From positions 45,847,826 through 45,911,825 of the forward strand of contig NC_059362.1 of NCBI RefSeq assembly GCF_019703515.2: a stretch of 64,000 nucleotides of DNA, given 5' to 3'. Shown here piece by piece: positions 36,319 through 49,800 of the stretch (the first letter of the stretch is position 1; the number at the start of each line of letters is the position of its first letter). The position numbers and the translations under genes were made by a program. The notes beneath the pieces are model-generated. The model was not told the origin of the DNA. It saw nothing but the letters and a program-made list of their open reading frames with translations, and did not search any database. This DNA is from Myxocyprinus asiaticus. Taxonomy: Eukaryota; Chordata; Actinopteri; Cypriniformes; Catostomidae.

Positions 36319-37372
36319 TTAAGCTCTGAGGGTGTTTTTAAAGATTTCCTGTTCATAAAACCCTCCTTGTTTTTTTATTATAATTTTTCATACCCAAAAT
36401 TAAAGGCTTCTAATTTTAAGTATGAAAAATTATAATAAAAAAACAAGTAGGGTAAAGTGTTTGGTATCATTTTTTAACAATATAGATTATGATAAATTAT
36501 GAGACTCTCAGCATGAGAAACTTCTGAAAAATCACACAAAACAACTTCAGCCAAAAATTTACTTTTTTTCTTATTTTTCTGATTTGACATTATATATCTC
36601 TGGGTGTAAATATCTCTTTGTTTTGTTCCAAATCATGTCACCTGTATCTGAGAAACATTGTGTGTTGATACGACAAAGCAATCAAAAGTTATAACATTAT
36701 AAAAATAATTTATCATAGTGTCCAAAAGCCTCTCCAAACAAATAAAACATAATAATTGTACATAAGAACTAATTACACATGCAAACACAACAATGATTAA
36801 AGGTTTACATAGCATGCAGACATGATTTTAGTAATGAGATTTCACAGAATGAGTTTCATTCTGTGTCATTTGAGTCATCATTGAATCTGTGTCATGTACT
36901 TGGCGCCATCTTCTGGTGGCCATATGTAACACTGTGCTTCATGTGGATTATCTAATGATCTATGCATCTGATTACCTTGTTTGTGCGCTCGTTTGAAAGA
37001 TATCACATTCACTAAGTAATGGTATGTGATATTTTATGTTCCGTTTATATTCTTGAAGTTATATAAGCAACACCAACATAATTGTCAAAGTCATATACTT
37101 AACTATTACTCGCTATATTTTTGTCTGTGAGTAAAACAAATATGCTGGTTGTATTCTACTCATTGAGAGCTTTCCAACAACATATGACACATGACTATTT
37201 GATGAGTTTGATGTTTTTACTGATTGCAATAATATGTACAGTGCAAGTTTTTTTTAATAAATTATCAAACGGAACACTTCTGATTTGTCTGCAAATTTCA
37301 AAGCACTTGTTCAGTTTTGGTTATAATGCCTACATGCATTGGAAAGTAGAGCTTCTAAGCTTTCAAACGATT
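36319..37372. mobile_element. Piggybac-like element, copy 2, both ends damaged
   Basis: Inverse of the element at 6406-7579, joined at TTAAGCTCTGA directly to the right TTAA of the preceding element, so its own CCCT terminus is missing. Its right side stops near 37372 inside the TCAAACGAT block with no terminal repeat. It contains a large hairpin at 36366-36447 not present in the other copies. Confidence 0.65.
36366..36447. repeat. Perfect 28-bp-arm hairpin
   Basis: Arms 36366-36393 and 36420-36447 are exact reverse complements (starting CTTGTTTTTTTATTATAATT), and the loop itself has inner AAAATTA/TAATTTT pairing. The equivalent place in the related elements lacks the palindrome. Confidence 0.9.
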
Positions 37373-37625
37373 TGAACAAATGATGGTGTTTCATTCATGC
37401 ATGATATTCTTATATGTCGACCTTTAATGATAAATTAATTCCACCATATAAAGATTTCAAAGACCATATGACTTTACTTTTGTTATATGTCAGGAATAAG
37501 TAATGCAATTACATTTCAGACAGAGTAATTAGTACAGTAATCTAATTACACTGTAGAAGATGTAATTAGTAGCTAGTAATTAATAACTTTTTTAAAGTAA
37601 CTTACCCAAAACTGAATATTTGTGT

Positions 37626-38031
37626 TAGCGGTAGACCGATATATCTTTTTTCCGATTAATCATGCCGATAGTTGCTTTTTGGAACTATCTGTTATCGGCA
37701 AAAATCTATGCATATATTAACTAATTTTCAAAATAAGAGTCCCTGTTGTGTTTCGGGCTTGTTTATACTTAAAAGTCCCATGTTATGCACCAAATCTTTA
37801 TTTTTTATTTATTTATTTTTTTGGTTATTATTGGGAGTTTGGCTGAACAATAAACTGCATCTGGAATTTTATTCATTTTGAACTCTTTTTCTGTGCCCAC
37901 CATTAGTAATAAAAGTATAAGAATTTTTTTTGAAATTCTATAAATCGATTTTAAAAACTATCGGCCAGTTAATCGGTTATCTGCCTTTTCCACCACCTTA
38001 GTAATCAGCAAAATCCACTATCGGTCGACCT
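37626..38031. mobile_element. hAT-type MITE (TAG.GGTAGACCGATA family)
   Basis: Inverted ends TAGCGGTAGACCGATAT and CTATCGGTCGACCTCTA. The 8-bp flanks ATTTGTGT and ATTAGTAT agree at 6 of 8 positions, consistent with an old target duplication. No coding capacity. Confidence 0.7.
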
Positions 38032-38396
38032 CTAATTAGTATACTACAAACTATTGGTGTCAAAAAATATACTGTAGTGTCATGTTGGAGATCTCCAGTA
38101 CAGTACACAGCTAGTATGCAACAATAAATATTTTAAACAATCACCTCACCATGTTGTTTAATTTAGCAAGTGATTGGCTGCAACCTCAGAAATAAAGTTC
38201 TTTTGCATTGTTGGTTTTGTGTAAAAAATAAAAATAAATTAAAAATGCCATAATTTTTGGGAGATCAAATAATCTAGTGCCCATTGCAACGTGTTCTGGC
38301 TGTATACGGCACAGTTTAGCAACATAATAGGTCATCCAAGTATTCTGCATACAGAACAGTATAATATATTTTGTGCATGTATACAAGAGCAGTTTG

Positions 38397-38843
38397 TGGG
38401 GCCTGGGTAGCTCAGTGAGCATTGACGCTGACTATCACCCCTGGAGTCATGAGTTCGAATCCAGGGCGTGCTGAGTGACTCCAGCCAGGTCTCCTAAGCA
38501 ACCAAATTGGCCCGGTTGCTAGGGAGGGTAGAGTCACATGGGGTAACCTCCTCATGGTTGTGATTAGTGGTTCTCGCTCTCAAGGGGACATGTGGTAAAT
38601 TGTGTGTGGATCGCGGAGTGTAGCATGAGCCTCCACATGCTGTGAGTCTCCGCGGTGTCATGCACAATGAGTCACGTGATAAGATGCGCAGATTGACGGT
38701 CTCAGAAGCGGAGGCAACTGAGACTTGTCCTCCGCCACTCGGATTGAGGTGAGTAACTGCGCCACCACGAGGACCTACTAAGTAGTGAGAATTGTGCATT
38801 CCAAATTGGGAGAAAAGGGGGATAAAAAAAATAAAAATAAAAA
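38397..38843 (+). repeat. tRNA-derived SINE, copy 3 (variant B)
   Basis: Complete head with B-box GAGTTCGAATCC, variant B body and an A-rich tail. It lies just beyond the 3' side of naprt. No clean target duplication was read. Confidence 0.8.
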
Positions 38844-39005
38844 GGAGTATTTTGTGAGTATGCGATTCCAAAGTAGGAGTTGTATGCTAGTACGCAACTT
38901 CGAACATTGTCAGATAATGTTTTTTTGGTTCTACCTAAAGTCTTAGTGATCCTTGTTTAAGCATAAATAAATAACAATTCTGAGTCTGCTTATGTATATA
39001 AATAC

Positions 39006-39011
39006 TTTATT
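39006..39011 (-). terminator. naprt: Candidate polyadenylation signal of naprt
   Basis: AATAAA on the minus strand, about 265 nt after the naprt stop. No canonical hexamer was noticed closer to the stop. Confidence 0.45.
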
Positions 39012-39274
39012 ACAACGTCATACGTAAGTACATATTTTTATTAATGAATTCTATTTATTAGTATATCAATAGAAGTGCGCCAATACCATATTCTACAATC
39101 AATACTGACAGAGAATCGTGTAAATGGTGTTTGATGGGGACAAACCAGTAGTACTGGTGCATCTCTGTTAATCAAATCATTTCTTTTTAAGGGAACTCAG
39201 GGATTTCCTTTGGATTTCATGGCTATAAAATTAGTCAGATATGATTTGATTTTCAGGAAAGCCTGTTCTCAGCT

Positions 39275-42200
39275 TCAGTTGGACAGCAGGAAGTTGCTGC
39301 CTTTACTGTTTCCTCTGGTGATGTCAGAGACCAGCGAGTGCAGGCGCTCTGATAAAGCCACCTACAGTACAGAAACACAGATTCAGTCAGAGACAGACAC
39401 ATTTGTGTGTATGTATTCAGGTGTGTTTATTACAGTTACTGATATAGGGAATCTCACAGTGTAATTGTGCGGTTCCTGTAGTCTCTTGTGGTGCGGATGC
39501 AGTGTTTGCAGAGAAATCTGGGCTCGTTCTCGACTCTCTGATGCACTATTTAGAGGGAATGTGATCTGTGCACACAAAGCAGTTCAGTTCACTTTAAAGG
39601 GGTCATATTATACATTTTCATCACTAATTTTATTCCCTGTGGTGCACTTGTAGTGCTAGTCAAGGTTACGTGCACCAAGAAGACATGTTATGAACAATAA
39701 ATAGGTATCGTCAACGTATACATGTTTTTGCTCATGGTTTCATGACATCAGAAATAAAAGATTTTTAAAATTGCTTTTCCAGCTTAGTGTTAGTATTGAT
39801 ACAGATTAATTAGATTCTGATTCACAAGCTCTCGATTAAATTCTGATTTGGTTTGATTCCAATTCATAGGAGTATATTTTAGTTATAATTTACATTATGC
39901 ATACATATAAAGGAAATGATAATGCTGTTAATTATACAGGGTGCCTTCTAACTAGGTACATTACGAAAATAGCAATTTTACCAATTTTATTTTATCATTA
40001 GTTTTGCATAATTTTTTGGTCACGTGTGTGTGTGTGTGTGTGTGTCATACATACACACACACACACACATACTATATATATTTATATATACGTATACAGT
40101 ATACATCTATCGTATATACAGGTGCATCTCAATAAATTAGAATGTCGTGGAAAAGTTCATTTATTTCAGTAATTCAACTCAAATTGTGAAACTCGTGTAT
40201 TAAATAAATTCAATGCACACAGACTGAAGTAGTTTAAGTCTTTGGTTCTTTTAATTGTGATGATTTTGGCTCACATTTAACAAAAACCCACCAATTCACT
40301 ATCTCAACAAATTAGAATACATCATAAGACCAATAAAAAAAAACATTTTTAGTGAATTGTTGGCCTTCTGGAAAGTATGTTCATTTACTGTATATGTACT
40401 CAATACTTGGTAGGGGCTCCTTTTGCTTTAATTACTGCCTCAATTCGGCGTGGCATGGAGGCGATCAGTTTGTGGCACTGCTGAGGTGGTATGGAAGCCC
40501 AGGTTTCTTTGACAGTGGCCTTCAGATCATCTGCAATTTTTGGTCTCTTGTTTCTCATTTTCCTCTTGACAATACCCCATAGATTCTCTATGGGGTTCAG
40601 GTCTGGTGAGTTTGCTAGCCAGTCAAGCACACCAACACCATGGTCATTTAACCAACTTTTGGTGCTTTTGGCAGTGTGGGCAGGTGCCAAATCCTGCTGG
40701 AAAATGAAATCAGCATCTTTAAAAAGCTGGTCAGCAGAAGGAAGCATGAAGTGCTCCAAAATTTCTTGGTAAACGGGTGCAGTGACTTTACTTTTCAAAA
40801 AACACAATGGACCAACACCAGCAGATGACATTGCACCCCAAATCATCACAGACTGTGGAAACTTAACACTGGACTTCAAGCAACTTGGGCTATGAGCTTC
40901 TCCACCCTTCCTCCAGACTCTAGGACCTTGGTTTCCAAATGAAATACAAAACTTGCTCTCATCTGAAAAGAGGACTTTGGACCACTGGGCAACAGTCCAG
41001 TTCTTCTTCTCCTTAGCCCAGGTAAGACGCCTCTGATGTTGTCTGTGGTTCAAGAGTGGCTTAACAAGAGGAATACGACAACTGTAGCCAAATTCCTTGA
41101 CACGTCTGTGTGTGGTGGCTCTTGATGCCTTGACCCCAGCCTCAGTCCATTCCTTGTGAAGTTCACCCAAATTCTTGAATCGATTTTGCTTGACAATCCT
41201 CATAAGGCTGCAGTTCTCTCGGTTGGTTGTGCATCTTTTTCTTCCACACTTTTTCCTTCCACTCAACTTTCTGTTAACATGCTTGGATACAGCACTCTGT
41301 GAACAGCCAGCTTCTTTGGCAATGAATGTTTGTGGCTTACCCTCCTTGAGAAGGGTGTCAATGATTGTCTTCTGGACAACTGTCAGATCAGCAGTCTTCC
41401 CCATGATTGTGTAGCCTAGTGAACCAAACTGAGAGACCATTTTGAAGGCTCAGGAAACCTTTGCAGGTGTTTTGAGTTGATTAGCTGATTGGCATGTCAC
41501 CATATTCTAATTTTTTGAGATAGTGAATTGGTGGGTTTTTGTTAAATGTGAGCCAAAATCATCACAATTAAAAGAACCAAAGACTTAAACTACTTCAGTC
41601 TGTGTGCATTGAATTTATTTAATACACGAGTTTCACAATTTGAGTTGAATTACTGAAATAAATGAACTTTTCCACGACATTCTAATTTATTGAGATGCAC
41701 CTGTATATATATATATGGTTACATGTTAATTGTTTACGTGCTTTATTTGTACTATTTAGAAGTGTTTACATTGATATGTAAAACAAGTGCTAAAACGGTA
41801 CTGTCTCTTTAAGAGTTAGTTCAGCCAGGGTCTCATTGAAGTGTTTTGCATGAGCGCATATTAATGAGATTTTGTTTACTTGACCACAGGAAAAGACATT
41901 CAAGCGTAGGCTGGTCACTTGAACAGGTGTGACCGATTGAACCATCTTGTACAGTTCTAGAGGGTAGCAGGTCAGTGAGACGCCCACTTTCGGGGCAGGT
42001 TCTTCTGATAAACAGATCAGATCCATTTCTGGATGTCCTGCGAAACACGGATTTAAGGTGAAATCAACATGAGAATGAAAACAAGAGGCTGTGTGATATA
42101 GTTACCTTCTAATGCGCCATTACATGACACACATCTGGTTAAATAAGCCGAGAATCAGACAAACATGTTGTTGAGAGATTAGTACAAATCATGACATCTG

Positions 42201-43768
42201 AAAATGGACTAATGAAAAGACTGCTGCAGAAGTAAAGGTTGATGAGGTAAATACTGACCGTCTGCGTCCAGAAGTCTATAGACGGACTTCCTTCCTGGCA
42301 GTGTGCTCTTCCCTGGATCTTCACTCATCTTCATTCTGGGCCGACCTCTGACCTCTACCAACTAATGTGGAGGAGAATTTTGATGAAAGATTATGAAGAA
42401 CATTTTTCATCTTTAGAATAGATGATGAATCATGCAAAATAAGACCAGAAATGTGTGTTAAGTCTGTGTTACCTTATATACACACCCCAGAGAGGGCTGA
42501 CGTGTGCACGTGACGAGATGAGTGCCCACCCCGACAACATCAATCTCATTATCCTGACAGAGATACAGACCAGGTAAGTTTACGCAAATTTTCCTTTTGT
42601 GTTCCACTTCCAACAGTCATCGTATGTGTTTGGAACAACATGAGGGTGAGTAACAGGTGCCAGAATTTTCACTTTTTGGGTGAAGTATTCCTTTAATTTG
42701 TTTACTTACTTTTTTGTTGAGTTCAGCAAGACTCTGTTCAGAAACACTGTTTGTGCCGACTATGAGAAGAGACTGAAACTGAGGTACAGAAAAACTGCAG
42801 ACAGACAGAGAGGAAAATGACAGTGACTGTGTTATCAGGCAAATGCAATGAATAAATATCCGGGGCTTTCTTTACACCCAAATCTAAGTTAAAGAACAAA
42901 TAATATAGAAAAATAAGCCTTTTAAATTTTTGTTTTGTTTTGTTGCATTGTCACATTATTTGCAATTTGCATAATGCAATAATGAAAATCATCCTAACAA
43001 AAAATATATAATTTACATTTATATTACATTTAGCTATTTTATATTTAAATTAAAATTTTAAACTTTATTTTATAATTTAATTTACACTGATTTTATGAAT
43101 AATACATATATTATATATATAAAAATAATTTATATAGAAAAATAAGCCTTCCAAAATTTTTTTTTGCATTGTCACATTATTTTAATGCAATAATAAAAAT
43201 TAAAAAATTAAAATCAGGGGTCTGGGTAGCTCAGCAAGTATTGACACTGACTATCACCCCTGGAGTCGTGAGTTCGAATTCAGGGTGTGCTGAGTGACTC
43301 CAGCCAGGTCTCTTAAGCAACCAAATTGGCCCGGTTGCTAGGGAGGGTAGAGTCACATGGGGTAACCTCCTCGTGGTCGTGATTAGTGGTTCTCACTCTC
43401 AATGGGGCGTGTGGTAAGTTGTGTGTGGATCGCGGAGAGTAGCATGAGCCTCCACATGCTGTGAGTCTCCACGGTGTCATGCACAACGAGTCACGTGATA
43501 AGATGCGCGGATTGACGGTCTCAGAAGTGGAGGCAACTGAGACTTGTCCTCCACCACCTGGATTGAGGTGAGTAACCACGCCACCACGAGGACCTAGTAG
43601 TGGGAATTGGGCATTCCAAATTGGGGAGAAAAAATAAAAAAAATGAAAATTATCCTGCCTAGACAAAAAAAAATATAATTGAAATGTATATTATATTTTG
43701 TTCTTTCATATTTAAATTACAGTTTTATCTAACTTTATTTTTATAATTTAATTTACACTGAATTTATG

Positions 43769-43852
<84 letters not shown>

Positions 43853-46800
43853 ACCCCTCTCTCCCTTTACTGTGAAAAATACAAACCTTTTTTGCTATAC
43901 AGTGGCAGATATTACAGAAAGAATGGGGGAAAGGGGGAATACAAAATTACAAAAATATAACGATGCAAAGAAATCATAATGGTCTTTTAAAAAAATAGGC
44001 AAAATGCATTAAAATACATATAAAATTATATATAGCATATGTATTAAAATGTGTATTTATATTTGTTCATATTATACATATTAAAATATTGATTTCTTTG
44101 GATGTAGAAGTGAAATATGACCCAGAAATGACTAAGTTATTATTATTAAACAATATGTGATATGAAGAGAAGAGTGTCTCACTGTTTGCTACATTCTTTG
44201 AAGACTCGCCGCACTTCCAGCGACTGCGTGCAGAGGTCGCCACTGTCCAGCCTCACACCCAGCGGCTGATACTGCAGCTCACACAGAGCCAACGCCACCG
44301 CACAGAAACACAGCAAACCACTGCTGCACAACACAAACATTTCAATGAAAGTCTCTTTAATGTCTTGTTTCAAACTAGCTGTGTCCGCTAGACAGCAATC
44401 AAATTAAAAGGAGATCAAATTGAGACTATTGCGTATTCTAATTAATTATCTCCTGAGAAAATGGCTCAATATGAACTCAAACATTTCTCATTAATTCTTC
44501 CAAGGCTTTAAAGAGGATTAAAGCTCAACCTCTGAGCAATGCAGTTTACATCTGGGAATGTCTTACCAGCTGACGCTGTAGCTGTCAATCACAGGCAGGA
44601 AGTTTTGAGGGTAAGCGATGGCATAGGACAGGAAGGCCGCCAGCTCGCCTTCTCGAATGAGGTCAGTCTTTGACCCCAATAACTGGCACACGCGACCCAG
44701 CCGACCCCTCACCAGACTGATAAAGTCAATGGGGCCGCCGCCGCCCGCGGGCACCAGAGTCTGTCATGACAAATCAATCAGTACAGATCACTGTTTATCA
44801 TATACGCTCTGAAATGCCTTTACTAACAGCAGTCATCAAAAAGTAAATGAAGCCTATTTTAAAGACCATTAAGGTGTTTTCATTGTGACATTATTTTTAT
44901 GACAATTACAGAATGTTCCCGGTTCAATACAATGTTCAATATGACTCGCCCCATTCACTTCCATTGTAAGTGATTTACTTACAAAGTTTTTCTCTTCTTT
45001 CTTGAGATTTTAGGATGAGAATTTATCTGGATATGTTCTTGACAGTTTTTGTGAGTTTCACTCCACTACTACGTAAACATAATCCCGTTCATGACATCAC
45101 TAATGACAGGAAGTGACCTCACAACACACCTGTGGCCACACCTCCTCCAAAGAGGAAAAGGAAGTGACATAAGAGTGCGCCATGGTGCCTGCAACTGGAA
45201 TTCCAAACAGACGTCCAGCGAGAGCGTTACTTGACAAATCGAACCCTGAGAAAGAAACAGATTGAGGTAAACATCAGTTTCCAGTTCTGATGCAGTTCAG
45301 ACGCTTTCAAAGGTGCTGTCCAAATTGAACACACACCTTTTGAATGTGTGTGGGTCACTTACCTCCAATATATGTATAACGAGAGGCGGTCAGTCCTCCG
45401 TCTGGGCCCTGAGCTCTTCGGAGACCCATCTCCATTAATCTACGCCTGGAGCCTGCAGCCAATCGGAATCGAGCAGCATTGCTGCACACTAGACTGAGAG
45501 AATTTATACAAGTTACTCTTTTTTTATTTTCTCCCCTTTTCTCCCCAATTTGGAATGGCCAATTCCCAATGCGCTCCAAGTCCTCGTGGTGGCGTAGTGA
45601 CTCGCCTCAATCTGGGTGTCTGAGACCGTCAATCCGCACATCTCATCACGTGGCTTGTTGAGCGTGTTACCATGGAGATGTAGCGAAAACCCCCCCAAAT
45701 TAAAAAAATCTAGACTCCTGTTATTTATCAGTAATATTGTATGTGTTTACAACCTTATGATGAACAAAGTAACAAGCAAAAAAAATAAAATAATTTTTAT
45801 TGTTGTCCTAACTTTACAAGTATGTAATTCTGGTTCTGTTCACTACAACTCCCTGCAAAATGTCTTATTTTATTCCACTAAATGGCAGCAAGTACTAGGA
45901 AATTTTTTTTTTCCTCTATCACCTTCCATCACAATATGCCGATCTGAAATGTAGGTGGCGCTCTAACACATTTTAGCCCTCATAGATGTGCTCGTCCATA
46001 GACATTCAGTCTAATTTTCAGTTCAAGCACCACCCTAGTTGTTATATTGAATATCTCGGCCTCTGAGTGGACTATAAGCTCAGTCTAGGTGTCATTTGAA
46101 AGCTGAGATCCTCCTCTTCGTCTTGATGTATAACATTTAATCAGTAGTCGAAAACATATATTTCTGACAATTTGTTTAGCATGCTTTTCCTGCTGGATGG
46201 CATATTTTGTTCTGGACATCTAAGATATTACATTGGGTTATTCACACAAGCAAGCTCACATACACATAAAAAAAGGCTAATTTTTTTTAGAAAACTGCCT
46301 AAGATAAAAGCAGATATAAATGTTTTAGCTATTTGGGGCTTACAGCAGCAGTGATCGGCACATAAGAGATGTTTTAAGCGTAAACTTACTTCGCGATAGA
46401 GTTTACGGTGGAGTTTAAGTGTATTGGGGGGAAACTGTTAAAAATGTACTCCATTTATTCAAATGTAAATGTACTATTTTTAAGAGTTTCAAGTCCAGTT
46501 TTGTACCCTATTTGTGGAAAGTGCCAGGTGTATACATACGACACTGTATAATCATTATGTTAACAATAGTAGAGTTTTTACAGGCACTACTAATTGCCGG
46601 TTTTCTGTTTGTGGTCTCGAGACACAATATACACAGAACCGAAACGAGCATTTCCAGATGGAGAATGACAACCATTAAGTGTTATTTGGAGTAAAAATGA
46701 ATTTCAGGCTCAACTTGTGCAGTTGTTGAATGTCATAACAACTCAAAGTAGTTAATGAAATCAACGTAACTAACCACGGACCATCACTTCATGTCATCCA

Positions 46801-49800
46801 CATACCAAAATTAACGGTCATCTCGAATCTGTAAAGTATGGGCACTGTAGAGCCACGTTTTTTGACAATTTCTGCAAATGTAATACTTCGCCAGCTAAGA
46901 ATATACGCCAAAGTGGGTGAAAACACCGGAGACTGGAAACTGAAAACAGGTGAATCGTGGAACTCTTCTGCGTTCAGGAAAAAGGTGGATATTCAGGAAA
47001 ATAAGGATGGCATTTAAAAGAATGTTTTTATATTGTATATTTGCATTTGTAAATGTTCATTCATATACCTGGCATAGTTAACCAAGCAAAGCAGACTCGT
47101 CTCCAGCAGTTGAACTACTGCCAATGGTCCAGATACTTCCAACAGAGGAACCTAAATACAACACAAATTACACTTCACATGTCGCATCACAGATGATCAG
47201 TTTACTCTCGACCGCTTGATGAATTACATACTCTGGCGAAGACGACAGAGCCCTCGGGTACAGCTGAGACTGACACTGTTGAACAGTCCAGCTCCTTTAG
47301 ATATGTGAAGAAAGCAGGATCAGTGTTCACTGGAAGAACAGAGCGTAAATATTCCACATCTGTAACACACAAGATGAGACTGAGCTTAATAACTAGTAAG
47401 GACATGAAACAAACCAAGTGGAAAGTGGTGTGCTGGTCTTGGTCTCTTTGCTGGTCACCAAGCTGGTTTACACTGGTCGGGGTGGTCTAGTTTAACCCTT
47501 TAAGCTTGGGTGGCGGGCCCACGAGAATTTTTTTTAATCAAAATATTAATAACTGCAGTCTTGACCAGCACAGAATAGGTATCGTTTTAAAACTTAGAAA
47601 CTCTACTTTACAATGCATGCAGGCATTATAACCAAAACTGAACAAGTGCTTTGAAATTTGCAGACAAATCAGAAGTGTTTCTGCAGCTTCTTGCAATCTG
47701 GCTGAAAACACGTTAGCTTTCCTGGATCACATGACGTCATGTTGTTGCATCATGGAACGCTAAACCAATCGGATGAGGTTCAGATTTCTCCAACCAGTGG
47801 TGATAGTCCTCCATATTTGGGCAGAGTGTCATGTGATCAATCATTCTAATTACTAGGGGTGTAAAAACATATTGTAGCATATTGTATCATACGAAATGAC
47901 ACTCACGATTCACTACCGTATGCATTGTATAATTATACATATACAAACACATTATAGTGTAATTAAAACCAAGCAGTGCAACACTGAGAGCTACGAAACA
48001 ATCTCCTCCCCGGAGAGGCGGCACTGAGCGCTCACAGGACAAAACAGAGCAACATATCTATAGTACATAAGCAAGAAGATCGATAGCAAACGGCAAGTAG
48101 ATTGTAGCATTACAGCTTGTCGAATTTGCCAAACATCGTGTCATGTCCCCGTTTTACAGTACATCAAACATGTCTTTTATTTACGCCAATATCACCACGC
48201 AAGTTTGAGCGAAACATTTGTGGGCATTTTTTTTATTATTGTATTGTGTCGTATGGTTTCGTGAAATTTGTGTATTGTTACATGCCAACTAATTACATAT
48301 GACCACCAGGAGATGGCGCCAAGTACATGACACAGACTCACTGATAACTCAAATGGCACAGAATGGAACTCATTCTGTGAAATCTCATTACTAAAATCTA
48401 GTGTTGTCACGGTACCAAAATTTCAGTTGTCGGTACCAATACTAGTGAAATTTCAGAGTTCTCGATACCAATTTCGATACCACAGCAAAAATATGCTAAT
48501 ATGATAATGTGTTATTGAACACACCAGTTTAGTTATTTTTAATTATTTACAAAATATTTTCATAATTATAGTTTAATAATTCAATTTTAATTTCATCATC
48601 AAAATGGTGTCTTATCAATAAATTCTTAAAACTTCTAACAAGTGAAAACAGAACTTTTCAGCATTTCATTGCTTTTTTCTTTTTTGGCCAAACTTTTATT
48701 CAGTCTTGCTTGTGATATTTTGATTAATTATTATTATTATTATTATTACAGTGAATATTACATTTTACTATACAGTTGTAATATATTTTTATTCAATTTC
48801 AGGCATCTAGATTTTATATTGGCTCGTGCTTTTATTATGTGCTTTTTATTGTGCTTTTATTGTGTTTTTTGCCAGAAGATTCACTTCCCCAAATAAATGG
48901 TTTGCGACACGCGGCTCAGTGTGATCATTGAGGACTTTTAAGTCACGTCTGAAATCTCATCTCTTTACACTGGCCTTCGAGTCTGATAAATGAAATGTAG
49001 GACACAGTTTTAGAGTGTTTGTATTTTAGATTACTGGTGTTGTGTGTGGTAATTTTGAAATGCTATGTTTTAAATGTTATTACTGTGATTCACTTTGGTC
49101 AACTCTGTTGTTTTAAATGCTATATAAATAAAGCTGAGCTAAGATTAAAGCGCATATGCCGTGATTTTAATTATATAAATCTATATTTTACATGTGCTGC
49201 GTGGTTCACAGTGGATTAGTGCTCTGCTCTGTCATCTGATACAACGTGAATGATTCTCAATGTTTTTAGTGGATGAGCGGTCAAATTTGCGCAGCTCGTC
49301 CACAGTAAGATTGCAGCCTTTAGCGGATTAATAAATCACACTAGGACATGTCACGATTTTAATTTGATTAATTGTCCATTTCAGTGTACAGGAGTAACAG
49401 AGCACGTGTTCAAAATAAGCCTGTGAGCATTTTAAAAATGTTGTGTGTCAGTCATACTGCGCGCTGGTACCGGATTGAGTATCGTTACATCTTTTTCATT
49501 TTAGTATCGACTTGGTACCGAAGTACCAGTACTTTTGACAACACTACTAAAATCATGTCTGCATGCTATGCAAACCTTTAATCATTGTTGTGTTTGCATG
49601 TGTAATTAGTTCTTATGTACAATTATTATTTTTTATTTGTTTGGAGATGTTTTTGGACACTATGATAAATAATTTTTGTAAAGTTATAACTTTTGATTGC
49701 TTTGTCGTATCAACACAAAATTTTCCTCAGTTACAAGTGACGTGACTGGGAACAAAACAAAAGTTTTTCAGAGCCATCTTATTTACACCCAGAGATATAT

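Noticed and set aside
41790..41879. Read-through of naprt exon 11 as the C-terminus (ends LKETVPF)
   Set aside because: The exon has a GTAAAC donor at 41879, and two further exons at 39565 and 39361 restore the family C-terminus in frame.
43766..43960. Open frame reading IYIYIY
   Set aside because: Translation of an (AT)n microsatellite.
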